A DNA stretch of 64,000 bases from Thinopyrum elongatum (GCA_011799875.1 CM022303.1:66048171-66112170); one strand, 5' to 3'. Counted from the stretch's first letter, positions 34,965 through 46,978 are shown. The notes: a model not told the origin generated them from the letters alone. Numbers and translations: made by a program.

Positions 34965-37900
34965 TGTGACGACCCCGGCTTAATCATGCACTAACCATAC
35001 ACACAAATGCACATGATCAAGTCTAAGGACTCACTTGAAGATATCACAACACAACTCTAAAACATAAATAAAGTCATACAAGCCAGGGCCTCGAGGGCTC
35101 AAATACATAGCTCGATGGCATACAAGTGTCAGCGGAAGCATCAGATATCTGGGTACAGATATATTACAGAAATAGAGATAAGCCTTTAGAAAGGCGGGGT
35201 AAAATAAATACTACGATCGAAAGGCGTAGGCCTCCTGCCTAGGACCCTCCGAATCCTACTCCTGGTAGTCGGTCGGCTCCTCGTAGTAGTACTCGCCGGG
35301 AGGGTAGAAGTAGTAGCCATAGTCGTCGACAGGGGCAGCTACGTCAGGGGCTCCGTCATCTGGCGGTGACATATGGATATGGGGGAAAAAGAAAGTAAAG
35401 CAAACGTGAGTACTCATCCGAAGTACTCAGCAAGCGAGGATCTATACTACATATGCAACATTTTCAAAAGGATGGTTGTATTTATGGACTGGGCTGCAGA
35501 AATGCCAGAATAGAGGGGGAAAACCTAGTCCTATGGAAGAATAGCATCTTCAAGCCTCTTCATCGGTCGTGCAGCATTAGAAGAGAGCAGAGTAACATAA
35601 TGTAAAGTAGTAGTAATGTCATCAACCTCGGCCAGATATCCTTTCTCGACTCCCTGCGAGAAAGCAATCCCAGAGCTGTACTATCCAGTTCTCATCTCAG
35701 TTCTAGTTGTACCGATCGGGATACAACTCCGAGTGTCCGTTACCGTAGGACAGGCTATCGATAGATTAATTGTTCCCTACAGGGGTGCACCAACTTACCC
35801 ACCACGCTCGCTTAACTCCGGTCGGACACACTTTTCTGGATCATGCCCGTCTCGGCTAAGCAACACGCTGCAACCAGACCAAATACTTAACAGAGAGGTC
35901 AGCACGCAGGACTAAACCTATGCCCCCAGGGGTCTTGGTCCATCGCCCCGGGAACTCCTGCACGTTGCGTCAGGCGGCCGAGAGCAGACCTAGCAACCCC
36001 TTAATACAAGCGCAGTTGCGTAACCAGTCCAACTCGGCATGCGCCACTCAGTCGCTGACGTACATTAAGCTTCGGCTGAAATATACAACGCAGAACGCCC
36101 ATACTATGCCCACGTGATGGTTAGTGCCATCAGGCCAGAGGCCCCTCGGATCAAATATCCAAACCGTTAGTGTGTTGGTATTGCGGTAACGAGCAGAGAC
36201 TCACGAAAGATGTGACCCCGTCGCCCCGTCTCGAGGACTTGCGGAAAGGGCTAGCAATGCCCGGCCACACCTCGTGTTCAACCCTCGGGCACCATCTAGG
36301 TCCACCCGATTCCACATCTCTCGCTAATTAGCTCGCGCGGGTACCCCTCAGGCTGACCCGTCTTTAGTATCATGTTTCAGTGTAAGTCACAGTAATAACA
36401 GCAACCGTGTGTCTAACACCAAGGGAACCCTGAGGAATCACCCTCGATGGAGTCCCACCTGATGTTCTTGTCAAGGTTAACGAAGGAGGTATCACCCTCG
36501 AGGTCCACACTTGATCAGTTGCACGATGATGTCGTTATCGGGGGTGGTGTAGGAGGAATCACCCTCGCTTACCATGACCAATTAACTAACCTACAAGGTT
36601 ATCGTTAGAAGTGCTGACGAGGTATCACCCTCGGCACTCGATATTAACCCAGTAGTGTCGTCAACTAAGGGGAAGTGACGTGCGGTGTCGGGGCCTGGTC
36701 TTCAATCCCGTTGCTCGGGTCTTCTGATTATCCAGCGGGGCAGTCCGGATAAATGGGGTCTCTGATGGTCTCTACCCAACCTATTCTAAATAGTTTAGGA
36801 TAACAGATGAGTATCAATAGTAGGTTACAAGTAAACAGGCTATGTAGCAGATATAGGATAACATTAGCAGCAGTAACTTCTAATGCAAGCATAAGAGAGA
36901 AGAGAGTGGGCGATATCGGAATGCTCAAAATGGGGGTGCTTGCCTGTAAGCTCTGGGGCAAGTGGCTGGTCGTCGGGAACGTAGTCGTACTCCGGAACGG
37001 CGTCTGCCTCAGGAGCTACATCAACGTCGGGGTCTAATCGAGAGAGAAAATGGGGAGGAAACAGGTAAACATAATTCAATCAAATGCAACACGGGGTATG
37101 CTATGCTACTATGCAGTGCAGGGTTGCCTGAAGTATGCCTAAGTCATTTTTAGTTACTATAGGATTAACATGGAATTACTTAATCGGAGTGTGTGCACTA
37201 TTCATATGCTGAAATCGGGCTCGGAGTTACGAGTTCTTCTACGTAGGGGGTTCCGACAAAGAAACAGACGACACGATCAGGTTCGTCTCGTCATTCTGAG
37301 CAAGTTTCATGTTTTAAGTTTTTCAATCTGACCTACGATTTAAAAGTTATTAATTTTCAAAGTTTAAATGATTTTTGGAATTAATTTTATTAACAGAAAT
37401 GATTTATGACATCAGCATGATGCCATCATGATGTCAGCAGGTCAACAGCGGCTGACCAGAGTCAAACCTGACATGTGGGTCCAGTGGGACCCACATGTCA
37501 GCCTCTGTTGGACTAACAGTGGATTAATTAAACTAACAGAGCTAATTAGGGGGTGTGGGCCCCTGATGTCAGTGAGAGTTTAGCCTCTTAATTAACTAAA
37601 CTAATTATTTATCTAATTATCTATTTATTTTAATTAGTTAAATGAAGTGGGGCCCGTGTGTCAGCGACACTAGACCGCCATGTCAGCGCGTTGACTGGTC
37701 AAACCAGTCAACGGGGCCAGTAGGGCCCACTGTCAGTGGCCCTGGGGCGACCCCAGGCCATCCAGCGTGGCGGTGGCCGGCGTCTCGCCGCCGGCAACCT
37801 CCAGACGCGGCGGAGGAGCGCGGCCGGCATCGGAAATGCCCCACAGGTGGTCTTTTCGCGGGCGCTTGGGCGCGTTGGAACGGCCGTTCGACGCCGCGTC

Positions 37901-39182
37901 GATCCAGGTTAGCGAGAAGTGCCGGGGACGGCCGGAACGACGCCGTCGATGAGCCGGAGCGGCGCCGGAGATCGGGCTTCGACGGAAACGGAGCTACGGG
38001 GCTCTAGGAAAAGCGCGCGCGTGTGCTACGTGCTCCTGGGAGCACCAGGAGCACGGTTCTGGGCTCGGGCGCTGCCAGCGACGGTCGTGGTCGCGTCGAC
38101 GGATCTCGCCAGCGACGTGTAGAACTCGGTCATGGTGACGACGGTGCAGCGGCTATCTAGAAGAGCTATGCGAGCGACTAGGGAAAAGAGAAGGGGGCGT
38201 GTGCTCACCGAGCGGCGCACGGAGGCCCTTGGGAGTTTAGTAGCGTAGGAGCTCGTCGGGGAAGAAGGGGACCGCCGGCGTCCCGATGAAGAAGACAGCG
38301 CGACCGGGCGCTGCTGAGCTCCTCTGCTCCTTCCAACGGCTCCGGAAGACGTGGCGGAGCTTGGTGAACCCCGCGGACAGCTTGGGGGGGGGGAGGAGCG
38401 GACGCCGGTGGCCACAGCGAGCAGCAAGGCGTGGCGGCTGCGGCACTCGGCGGCTGATCTGAGAAGGGGAGAGGCGAGGAACAAGCGAGGGAGAGAGGTG
38501 AAGAGTGAGCGAGTAGGTCCAGGGGGGAGGCATGGGCCTCGTCCTTATCCCCCTCGTCGGCTCCGGGCGTCGGTGGCGTCGGCGTGTCGGCGCGCGGCCG
38601 GCGCGCGCGCTCATGCCCACTGCGACGGTGACACGCACAGGAGAGAGACGACGGAATGGGCCGGTGGGCTGGTACAGGGGCACTGTGCACTTAGGCCCAG
38701 TGCACAGTGCCTCATTTTATTTTTCTGTTTCCGTTTTCTTTTTTTCTTTTATTTCTTTTCTTTTTTGAAATAGTTAGGCCACTTTTGCACTTTTGTAAAA
38801 TGTGGGACTTAGTCCAAATATTACAGTGCAATGTTAACCTTGACCAAAAGCTGGTTTGGGCAAAGTAGGACTTTATTTGAATTTGATATGATTTTAAATG
38901 GATTAAATAATTCTGTTTTGGTACTGTTTCATGTGGTTTGAGTCACTTAGCTAACTCCAACATCATTGTTTATATTTTTATGAGTGCTCTGGAATATTTG
39001 CTATTTAAGGAACATTTTTCCCATAGTGTTTGAGCAAGTTGATTTTGCACTTTTGAATTTGAGTTGATTTTCAGAATGGAGTTTGAATTATTTTGGTTAA
39101 CCACTATGACTAAGCACTGCAAATGATATGACTTGGCATTATTAGTAGTAGATCACAGTGACTAATACATAGGGGTGTTACA
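34965..39182 (-). repeat. 5' LTR of element C (complete, 4218 bp)
   Basis: Bounded by TGTAACACCCC (39182, minus strand) and GGGGTCGTCACA (34965), next to the PBS. It is long for an LTR and contains a strongly GC-rich, CpG-rich block at about 37640-38690 (matched by about 27570-28615 in the 3' LTR). In that block long frames are open on both strands; these are probably compositional. It also holds short inverted repeats such as ACATGTGGGTCCAGTGGGAC around 37471-37500 and TTGACTGGTCAAACCAGTCA near 37691. Confidence 0.92.
36432..36633 (-). repeat. Four copies of GAGGWATCACCCTCG in the element C LTR
   Basis: Plus-strand copies at 36432-36446, 36486-36500, 36553-36567 and 36619-36633, alternating A and T at the fifth base. 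Spacings are 54, 67 and 66 bases. Two copies remain in the truncated LTR (26479-26493 and 26545-26559), and the deletion breakpoint falls right beside one of them. The motif can form a small stem (CGAGG with CCTCG). Confidence 0.8.
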
Positions 39183-40652
39183 CTCGTTCTCGAGTAGGTA
39201 AATGATAAAAAAGATAATTTTTGATGTGGAACGCTACCTAGCATAAACTTGATCATATGTCTAGTCATGGCATGAATATTAAGACATAAGTGATTCAAAG
39301 CAATAGTATATAATTTGGCATAAAGACATCAATACTCAGGCATTCCAACACACAACCATGTCTTTTAAAATATCAACGCTAAAGAAAGCTATCCCTACAA
39401 AATCATATAGTCTTGTCATGCTCTGTCTTCTTAACACAAAGAATAAATCATGTACTACCCCGGTGTCAGCCAAGCAATTGGTTCATACTTTTTAACGCGC
39501 TTCAGCTTTTTCAACCTTCACGCAATATATGAGCACAAGCCATGGATATATCACTATGGGTGGAATAGAGTATAATAATAGGGGTAAATATAGAGAAGAC
39601 AAAAAAGTAAGAAAGTCTCACATCGACGCGGCTAACCAACGGGCTATGGAGATGCCCATCAATCGAAATCAATGCGAGGAGTAGGGATTGTCATGCAACG
39701 AATGCACTAAGAGCTATAAATGTATGAAAGCTCAATATGAAAACTAAGTGGGTGTGCATCTAATCCTATAATAAAATTCCCACTAGTATATGAAGGTGAC
39801 AACATAAGAGACTCTCTATATGAAAAACATGGTGCTACTTTGAAGCACAAGTGTGGAACTAGCATGCCCCTTCTCTCTTTGTCCCTTTTTTTTTCTTTTT
39901 CTTTTCCTTTTTTTCTTTTCCTTTTTTTCTTTTCCTTTTTTTCTTTTTTCCCCTTTTTTTCCTTTTTCTTTCTTTTCTTTTCTCTCATTGTCCAGAGTCT
40001 CATCCTGACTTGTGGGGGAATCATAGTGTCCATCATCCTTTCCTCACTGGGGCAATGCTCTAAAAATGAATAATGATGATCATCACACTTCTATTTACTT
40101 ATAACTCACAAGAAATAAAAATTACAACTCGATACCTATGACAAAATATGACTCTATATGAATGCCTCTGGCAGTGTACCAGGATGTGCAATGATCTAGC
40201 GTAACATGTATAAAAATGATGAACGGTGGCTGAGCCACAACTACTATGTCAGCTATATGATCATGCAAAGCAATATGACAATGAATGCTTAAGTCATCAA
40301 AACGGAAGCGGTGGAAGTTGCATGGCAATATATCTCGGAATGGCTATGGAAAGGCCATAATAGGTAGGTCTGGGGCGTGCCCAGGTGTCTTGTGGTGTGT
40401 GTGGGCCTCCGTTTGCGATGATTCCAACTCCCAAAAATCACAAATATTCCAAAATAATTCTCCGTAAATTTTTATTGCATTTGGACTTCGTTTGATATGG
40501 ATTTTCTGCGAAACAAAAAAATATGCAACAAACAGGAACTGGCACTGGATCTTAGTCCAATAAATCATATAAAAAGTTGCCAAAAATATGTGAAAATTGT
40601 ATAATATTGGCATTAAACAATCAAAAATTATAGATACGACGGAGACGTATCA
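39183..40652 (-). mobile_element. Element E: Gypsy LTR-end fragment, minus strand, inserted in array D
   Basis: On the minus strand it starts TGATACGTCTCCGTCG at 40652. The first 300 bases share phrases with LTRs F2 and G (CAATCAAAAATTATAG, TTTCGCAG and others). Further on is non-coding sequence with a long pyrimidine tract. Element C interrupts it at 39183. The boundary at 40653 falls inside array D sequence (TGTCTTTACC, also seen at 45030 and 48681). No coding region. Confidence 0.65.
39886..39991. repeat. Polypyrimidine tract (TTTTTCTTTTCC-like repeats)
   Basis: About 105 bases of almost pure T/C built from repeated TTTTTTCTTTTCC units. Tracts of this kind can form triplex structure and are prone to slippage. 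Short ORFs across it (poly-Lys on the minus strand) are artefacts of composition. Confidence 0.85.
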
Positions 40653-40669
40653 TGTCTTTACCTAGTAAC

Positions 40670-43089
40670 ATAGCATATCATGTTGCCCCTGCACAATTAT
40701 AGAATTCCGGCGACACACCATTGCCGAAAGCGTCTCAAAGTATTGGGGGGCAATCCGATGAAGATTGGGCTGAAATTGGTCGAAAAAAGCTTAAAGATAG
40801 CCTAGCTGCAATGTTTACTGAATTTAGACAAGAACAAGCTACCTTGCGAATCAAAGAAAGAAAGAAAGAGTGGTGATTCGGATAACAAAGTTAATTCGGT
40901 TATTAAAAAATCCGAATCAAATAGTATGTGTACCAAATTTATTGAAGAAAAAGAGGATGCCAAGGCATTGGAGAGTCATTTAAAAGTGGAGCAAAGTATT
41001 ATTCAAGTAACACAACCATCATGCTCTCCGAGCATGTATGAAGAGGTATGTCTAGCAAGTGATTTGCCTATTTTCAGATTTGGTCACAGCTTTATTGTTG
41101 ATGCATCTATTAGGAAAAATCTCGTAAGTAATTTTGAAAGACCAATGATGAAGGGTAATTTAGATGTTAGCAATAAAATAGTTACAAAGCATGTCGGTCA
41201 ATACATTGTACCATTCAAAGAGACCGATAGCAATAAAATTGTTACAAAGCATATCGGTCAATACATTGTACCATTCGAAGAGACAAATAGTGACTTATTA
41301 TTGCAGCCAAAGCTTTTCCCATTGCTTTATTTAAAGTTCATATCTAATTGGGTAGCTTTACTTGCTTCATACTTGGCTTACGCATGGTCTCAATTGAGAC
41401 ATGTGTGCTCTAACTATGTTCGTTTCAGAAATATAAAGCCAAGGTTAAATTCTTTTAAGAAATTCGATGATAATATTATATCTTATCCAAAGACATCGGA
41501 GATAGAGTGAAAAACACAATGCATAGCCGAATGGGGAGATTCTAAATCTGAACCATTCGTTTGCATACCTCCAAAGCCGTTCGCACACCAAGATCGGCTA
41601 GAAAACAAAAAGTATACCTTCGATTCAAACATGTGTGATCAAATCTTTGATTTGTTGTTGAAAAATAATTGCATTAGAATTCTTGATCACCATGTCAAGC
41701 CATCTATCCAAGGACGAATTTATTGTAAGGTGCATGATTCGTTTAAGCGTAGTATTGAGGATTCCAAAATGTTTCTGCAAATAGTTAAATCGGCCATTGA
41801 TAAAGGACGATTGAAATTTGTTGAGACACCAAGAGATGACGAGTCTATTCCAATTGGTCCCGATGGTAAAAGGTTTTTGCATCGGCTGCTTCAAGCCAAT
41901 CCATTTGAAGAGAAGGTAAAAACTGCAGGTGATGGGATCAAGCTTTCAAGTAAAGAAGTTGTTGAAGAGCATAATGAACATAATCTTGAGGGCGAGAATT
42001 CCATCGAAGCTACAATGGAGACGCAAAGGACTGGGGGGCAACAAGAAAATCCAAAGATCGGTGCAAGCACAACCAAAGAAAACAAAGGCCAACCTAAGCA
42101 CAAAGGTAAAAAGCCGAAAGTCACTTTCGCACAACTATTGAAAAAATATCAGAAGATAAGTGAGGAGAATAGTGCTTATCGACCAACTAATGCAAAAACA
42201 TCAAGATCACCCCCTAGGCGCAAATCCAAAGATCGATATTGGCAAGAAGAGAATTTGAATGCAACTTGTTCATATCCTTATTTTGGGCCGCCAATGGCAA
42301 TGTCGTGGATGCCTCCCTATGCTCACGTAAATCCATATCCATCATGGGACAAGTATGATACAAGGGCACATTCTCCATATTATTATAAACCATCTTGCCA
42401 ATATTATGCAGCTCCAGGAAGACCAATGTTCAATGAGCAGTCATATGTTCAAGACCGTTTCAATAAAAAAGAATCGGTCTGGAGCACAAGGAAGAATAAG
42501 GAGGTGGTTGAGCAAGTCTACAGCGTCAAAACAGATGGTCGTAAGAGTGCCACTTCAGATATGATCTCAAATGAAAAAGAGCCAATTAAAGTGTTGACAT
42601 TGGCTACAAAAGGCAATGAGGCAAGTCAATCAAGTGCCAAATCTGAAGGGAAGAAGTTGAGAGTGCACAAGGTAAAACAAGAATTGCCATTACTTCACGC
42701 AAAATCGCAGCCGGGGTGCCCACTCGGCTTATCATATTGGCAAAAGAAGAAGTTGCAAAAGTTTAGTGCACAAGAACTTGAACAGAGAAACATGGCATGG
42801 GTACCGAAAGGAAGTATTCAAAATAAGAATTATGTGCAAGCTTCCTTTACAAGGAGTGCGGCAAAGGTGAAGAAGGAAAAGAGTGAAAACTATGAAGGAC
42901 CAAGCTGAAGGTTTCAACATCTTCGGTCCACACATTATCCATTTTCTTCAACTATGTCGTTGATGCCTATGCCATGGAATTCGCCATCAGGTATGATTGG
43001 TTACCCTCAATGGGCTTATTTTAATCCATGGATGCAATATAATTTCTTACATCATGAAAGGGTATTACCAAATCATCATATGTTTAATT
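40670..43089 (+). pseudogene. Array D copy 1 Gag-like ORF (longest form)
   Basis: The main frame is open from 40926 to 42908 except for TGA at 41508-41510. It carries on in frame to about 43089 after another TGA (42906-42908), where copy 2 has an Arg codon. It holds a 640-base segment (about 40875-41510) missing from copies 2 and 3. That segment includes a 19-residue direct repeat (SNKIVTKHVGQYIVPFKET at about 41170 and its near copy at about 41230) and a hydrophobic stretch FPLLYLKFISNWVALLASYL. Downstream is a knuckle-like C-x2-H-x4-H-x4-C (CKVHDSFKRS, the final Cys being Ser in this copy). An extra AAAG unit near 40860 shifts the N-terminal frame. Confidence 0.7.
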
Positions 43090-43243
43090 AGCTTCACTTT
43101 GGTTGCTAATCTAAATGGCCGATATATACTTATCGTCCTAAGCACGTACAAATGGCCGATGAAGTGTTGACATCGTCCTTAGAAAAAGCATTGTGCAAGT
43201 TATTTTTTGGCACGCAAGCTTTGCCGAAAAACGGGGGGGCATG

Positions 43244-44386
43244 TGTTGACACCAGATTTTGGCATAGTTGAAAACATAATTAAGAAAGTCTCAAATGGAA
43301 AAGTGCTCAAAGTGAGAAAGTTCCGTATCGTGAAAAGGAGAAACTTTGATATTTGGGCCATAACCATCCGGTCTCATCTCTAAGGCCGAAGTTGTGTTCG
43401 AAGTACTGAGATTTGTATCCAGAACACTATTCGGCTGATTATGCCCCCAAGATGGCCTCATATGAGAAAACTTTCGGCACGAATTGTCTTCGTCATGTCG
43501 AAACGGTCGATTTTGATATAAAAAACGTCTAAATCGGAGTTCGTATGCAAAAGTTAGAGCCAAAACAGTGTGCTGCAAAAGTCTGCCCCGGAAGTTCCGG
43601 GGAAGTTCCGGGCTAAATTGAAAGTTTGCACGCGGCGCGCCCCGAAAACAGGAGTTTTAACATCATTTACAGATTTGCGGGACCGAATCCAAACTCAAGA
43701 TGACCTCGGATGAAAAAGTGATCAACTGAAGAGTTTTTCTCAATTGCAAGATCTACAACTTTGCTTCTGGGACCATCATGATCCAATGTCGTATGCAACC
43801 CTCGGATGAAAAAGTGATCAACTGAAGAGTTTTTCTCCATTGCAAGATCTACAACTTTGCTTTTGGGACCATCATGATCCAATGTCGTATGCGACCTGCA
43901 GATTCAGTGCAAGAGGGCAACTTGATATAATATGAGCCCGGAAGTTCCGGCCCTCGTAGTCCGAGTTAGGGAAACTTTTGATGATTTGGACATGATTTGA
44001 GTCCTTTCCTTGTACTGGTAGTCCAGCCGCCTCATATATATGTAAGGGGTGACAGCCGATTGAACAACACACAATCGATCTATCAATATATCACTTTTTA
44101 CCTTTACCTTTATCTCTCTCCCTTCTTCTTCCTCGTTCTTCGTCTGTTCTTCTAGTTGCAGGGCGGTGATCAACGAGGCCCAAGGGGCGATCAGGTCTAT
44201 CTAGGGCAGCCCATAGCCGCCGCGCACCCTGACGGGGTCCCTCTCGGGCGTGTGGGGTTTCGGGTCTACAAAAGCGCCCGCCGGATTGCTTGCGTACCTC
44301 GCTTCCGGACGGGTCTCCTTCGACGTGAGCTGCGGTGCATCACCCCCGGCGTCGAGGGTACATGGTGTCGTGTTCGTGTGCGAACA
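43244..44386 (+). repeat. Array D LTR1
   Basis: 1143 bp, starting TGTTGACACCAGATTTTGG and ending GTGTGCGAACA. It is longer than LTR2 and LTR3 mainly because of a 96-bp tandem duplication (43704-43799 and 43800-43895). It lacks one of the GGAAGTTCCGG units found in LTR2/3. TATA-like CATATATATG is at about 44032-44042. Confidence 0.9.
43704..43895 (+). repeat. 96-bp tandem duplication in LTR1
   Basis: Two adjacent copies beginning CCTCGGATGAAAAAGTGATC. LTR2 and LTR3 have one copy, so the duplication arose in LTR1 after the array units separated. Confidence 0.88.
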
Positions 44387-44393
44387 CGCTTTT

Positions 44394-44411
44394 TGGCGAC
44401 TCTGCTGGGGA
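44394..44411 (+). other. Array D primer-binding-site candidate (unit 2)
   Basis: TGGCGACTCTGCTGGGGA lies 7 bases after LTR1; unit 3 has TGGCGACTCCGCTGGAGA at 48063-48080. TGG pairing with a tRNA CCA end fits a PBS. I do not assign the tRNA. Confidence 0.6.
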
Positions 44412-44491
44412 CGAAGCTTTGAACGGTCTCCAGCCCATTCTTGCAACGAAGAGACGATCGTCATCTAGGGTTTGCAATCTACAAAGGTCAT

Positions 44492-45365
44492 ATGAATACC
44501 CAATTCCCTACTGTAGATGCAAATAATTCAAATGGTGTTACTAGATCGTTCAATGAGTATACTCAATCGGCCAGCCCTAGTTAGTTCAATCTTGCATCTA
44601 ATTACGTGCATAGGCCGATTCAAAGTAATTTACATGCTTCAACTTCTTATGATACTAGTAACATGCATCATATGTACTCCAACTCTCATGCATCGGCAAC
44701 CCCGCAAATCTATATGCCGATGAACAACATGATGAGTTAGGTTAATCAAGTTGAAACACCCCATGTAGGAACTTTCAATGGCATGCAACATAGTGTTTCA
44801 TCTTTTTATTCATCGGCAACTAATTTGCAACATGTTAATCGAAACATGTCGGTGGATAGGGGAATTGGCCATGCTACTACTAGTTATTCGGCCAATTACC
44901 CTCAAACATCGTATGCTACACCTCATGCTACTAATTTTTCGGCACCATACGCAATTGTAGATGTTCATAATTCGGCTCTGCACCTTCATGCTCATGGCCG
45001 AATAATTGTGAATTCTACCAGAGCGCATGTGTCTTTACCTAGTAACGTAGCATATCATGTTGCCCCTGCACAATTATAGAATTTTGGCAACACACCATTG
45101 CCGAAAGCGTCTCAAAGTATTGGGGGCAATCCGATGAAGATTGGGCTGAAATTGGTCGAAAAAATCTTAAAGATAGCCTAGCTGCAATGTTTGCTGAATT
45201 TAGACAAGAACAAGCAACCTTGCCAATCAAAGAAAGAAAGAGTGCAAAACACAATGCATAGCCGAATGGGGAGATTCTAAATCTGAACCATTCGTTTGCT
45301 TACCTCCAAAGCCGTTCGCACAAAATGATCGGCTAGAAAACAAAAAGTATACCTTCGATTCAAAC
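44492..45365 (+). pseudogene. Array D copy 2 Gag-like N-terminal part
   Basis: ATG at 44492 opens a frame reading MNTQFPTVDANN, rich in Ser, Asn, Gln, His and Tyr. It has stops at about 44582 and 44738, and ends at 45079. A single-base loss in a G-run near 45125 and a deletion near 45240 put the rest out of frame with the C-terminal ORF. The low-complexity composition suggests an unstructured Gag N-terminus. Copy 3 has the same start at 48161. Confidence 0.6.
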
Positions 45366-46826
45366 ATGTGTGATCAAATCTTTGATTTGTTGTTGAAAAC
45401 TAATTACATTAGAATTCTTGATCACCATGTCAAGCCATCTATCCAAGGACGAGTTTATTGTAAGTTGCATGATTCGTTCAGGCATAGTATTGAGGATTGC
45501 AACATGTTTCGTCAAATAGTTAAGTCGGCCATTGATAAAGGACGATTGAAATTTGTTGAGACACCAAGAGATGACGAGTCTATTCCAATTGGTCCCGATG
45601 GTAAAAGGTTTTTGCATCGGCTGCTTCAAGCCGATCCATTTAAAGAGAAGGTAAAAACTTCAGGTGATGGGATCAAGCTTTCAAGTAAAGAAGTTGTTGA
45701 AGAGCATAATGAACATAATCTTGAGGGCGAGAATTCCGTCGAAGCTACAACGGAGACGCCAAGGACTGAGGGGCAACAAGAAAATCCAAAGATCGGTGCA
45801 AGCACAACCAAAGAAAACAAAGGCCGACGTAAGCACAAAGGTAAAAAGCCGAAAGTCACTTTCGCACAACTATTGGAAAAATATCAGAAGATAAGTGAGG
45901 AGAATAGTGCTTATCGGCCAACTAATGCAAAAGCATCAAGATCACCCGCTAGGCGCAAATCCAAGGATCGATATTGGCAAGAAGAGAATTTGAATGCAAC
46001 TTGTTCATATCCTTATTTTGGGCCGCCAATGCCAATGTCGTGGATGCCTCCCTATGCTCAAGTAAATCCATATCCATCATGGAACAAGTATGATACAAGG
46101 GCACATTCTCCATATTATTATAAACCATCTCGCCAATATTATGCAGCTCCAGGAAGACCAACATTCAATGAGCAGTCATATGTTCAAGGCCGTTTCAATA
46201 AAAAAGAATCAGTCCGGAGCACAAGGAAGAATAAGGAGGTGGTTGAGCAAGTCTACCGCGTCAAAAGAGATAATCGTAAGAGTGCCACTTCAGATATGAT
46301 CTCAAATGAAAAAGAGCCAATTAAAGTGTTGACATTGGCTACAAAAGGCAATGAGGCAAGTCAATCAAGTGCCAAATCTGAAGGGAAGAAGTTGAGAGTG
46401 CACAAGGTAAAACAAGAATTGCCATTACTTCAAACAAAATCACAGCCGGGGTGCCCACTCGGCTTATCATATTGGCAAAAGAAAAAGTTGCAAAAGTTTA
46501 GTGCACAAGAACTTGAAAAGAGAAACATGGCATGGGTTCCCAAAGGAAGTATTCAAAATAAGAATTATGTGCAAGCTTCCTTTACAAGGAGTGCGGCAAA
46601 TATGAAGAAGGAAAAGAGTGAAAACAATGAAGGACCAAGACGAAGGTTTCAATATCTTCGGTCCACACATTATCCATTTTCTTCAACTATGTCGTTGATG
46701 CCTATGCCATGGAATTCGTCATCAGGTATGATTGGTTACCCTCAATGGGCTTATTTTAATCCATGGATGCAATATATTTTCTTACATCATGAAAGGGTAT
46801 TACCAAATCATCATATGTTTGATTAG
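45366..46826 (+). CDS. Array D copy 2 Gag-like C-terminal ORF, open over 486 codons
   Basis: This is the best-preserved coding unit of the array. The upstream frame is open back past 45260, so the ATG at 45366 is probably not the native start. A knuckle-like C-x2-H-x4-H-x4-C (YCKLHDSFRHSIEDC) lies at about residues 37-51 and resembles the C-H-H-C variant in Gag proteins of Tat/Athila-like Gypsy elements. After it comes the phrase IDKGRLKFVETPRDDESIP. Lys-rich stretches and a WPP/Tyr/Pro-rich middle (YPYFGPPMPMSWMPPYA) precede a QPGCPLGLSYWQKKKLQ block. The tail is Met/Pro/Trp-rich and ends PNHHMFD. There is no protease, RT or integrase motif. Probably an RNA-binding structural protein of a non-autonomous element. 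Confidence 0.6.
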   Translation: MCDQIFDLLLKTNYIRILDHHVKPSIQGRVYCKLHDSFRHSIEDCNMFRQIVKSAIDKGRLKFVETPRDDESIPIGPDGKRFLHRLLQADPFKEKVKTSGDGIKLSSKEVVEEHNEHNLEGENSVEATTETPRTEGQQENPKIGASTTKENKGRRKHKGKKPKVTFAQLLEKYQKISEENSAYRPTNAKASRSPARRKSKDRYWQEENLNATCSYPYFGPPMPMSWMPPYAQVNPYPSWNKYDTRAHSPYYYKPSRQYYAAPGRPTFNEQSYVQGRFNKKESVRSTRKNKEVVEQVYRVKRDNRKSATSDMISNEKEPIKVLTLATKGNEASQSSAKSEGKKLRVHKVKQELPLLQTKSQPGCPLGLSYWQKKKLQKFSAQELEKRNMAWVPKGSIQNKNYVQASFTRSAANMKKEKSENNEGPRRRFQYLRSTHYPFSSTMSLMPMPWNSSSGMIGYPQWAYFNPWMQYIFLHHERVLPNHHMFD

Positions 46827-46978
46827 CTTCACTTTGGTTGCTAATCTAAATGGCCGATATATACTTATCATCCTAAGCACGTACAAGTGGCTGATGAAGT
46901 GTTGACATCGTCCTTAGAAAGAGCATTGTGCAAGTTATTTTTCGGCATGCAAGCTTTGCCGAAAAACAAGGGGGCATG

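Larger units (their letters stand above)
26478..39182 (-). mobile_element. Element C: Tekay-like chromovirus (Ty3/Gypsy) with 4.2-kb LTR, minus strand
   Basis: Minus-strand order: LTR (39182-34965), PBS, extra ORF, gag, protease, RT, RNase H, integrase, chromodomain, polypurine tract, LTR (29106-26478, truncated). LTRs begin TGTAACACCCC and end GGGGTCGTCACA. The right flank CTCGT (39183-39187) would be one target duplication; its partner is lost because the 3' LTR lacks its last 1.59 kb. gag-pol is one frame of 1470 codons with five stops and no frameshift. Element E flanks it on the right, so C inserted into E. Confidence 0.9.

Noticed and set aside
39707..40036. Lys-rich 109-codon ORF on the minus strand
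   Set aside because: Low-complexity translation of the polypyrimidine tract.
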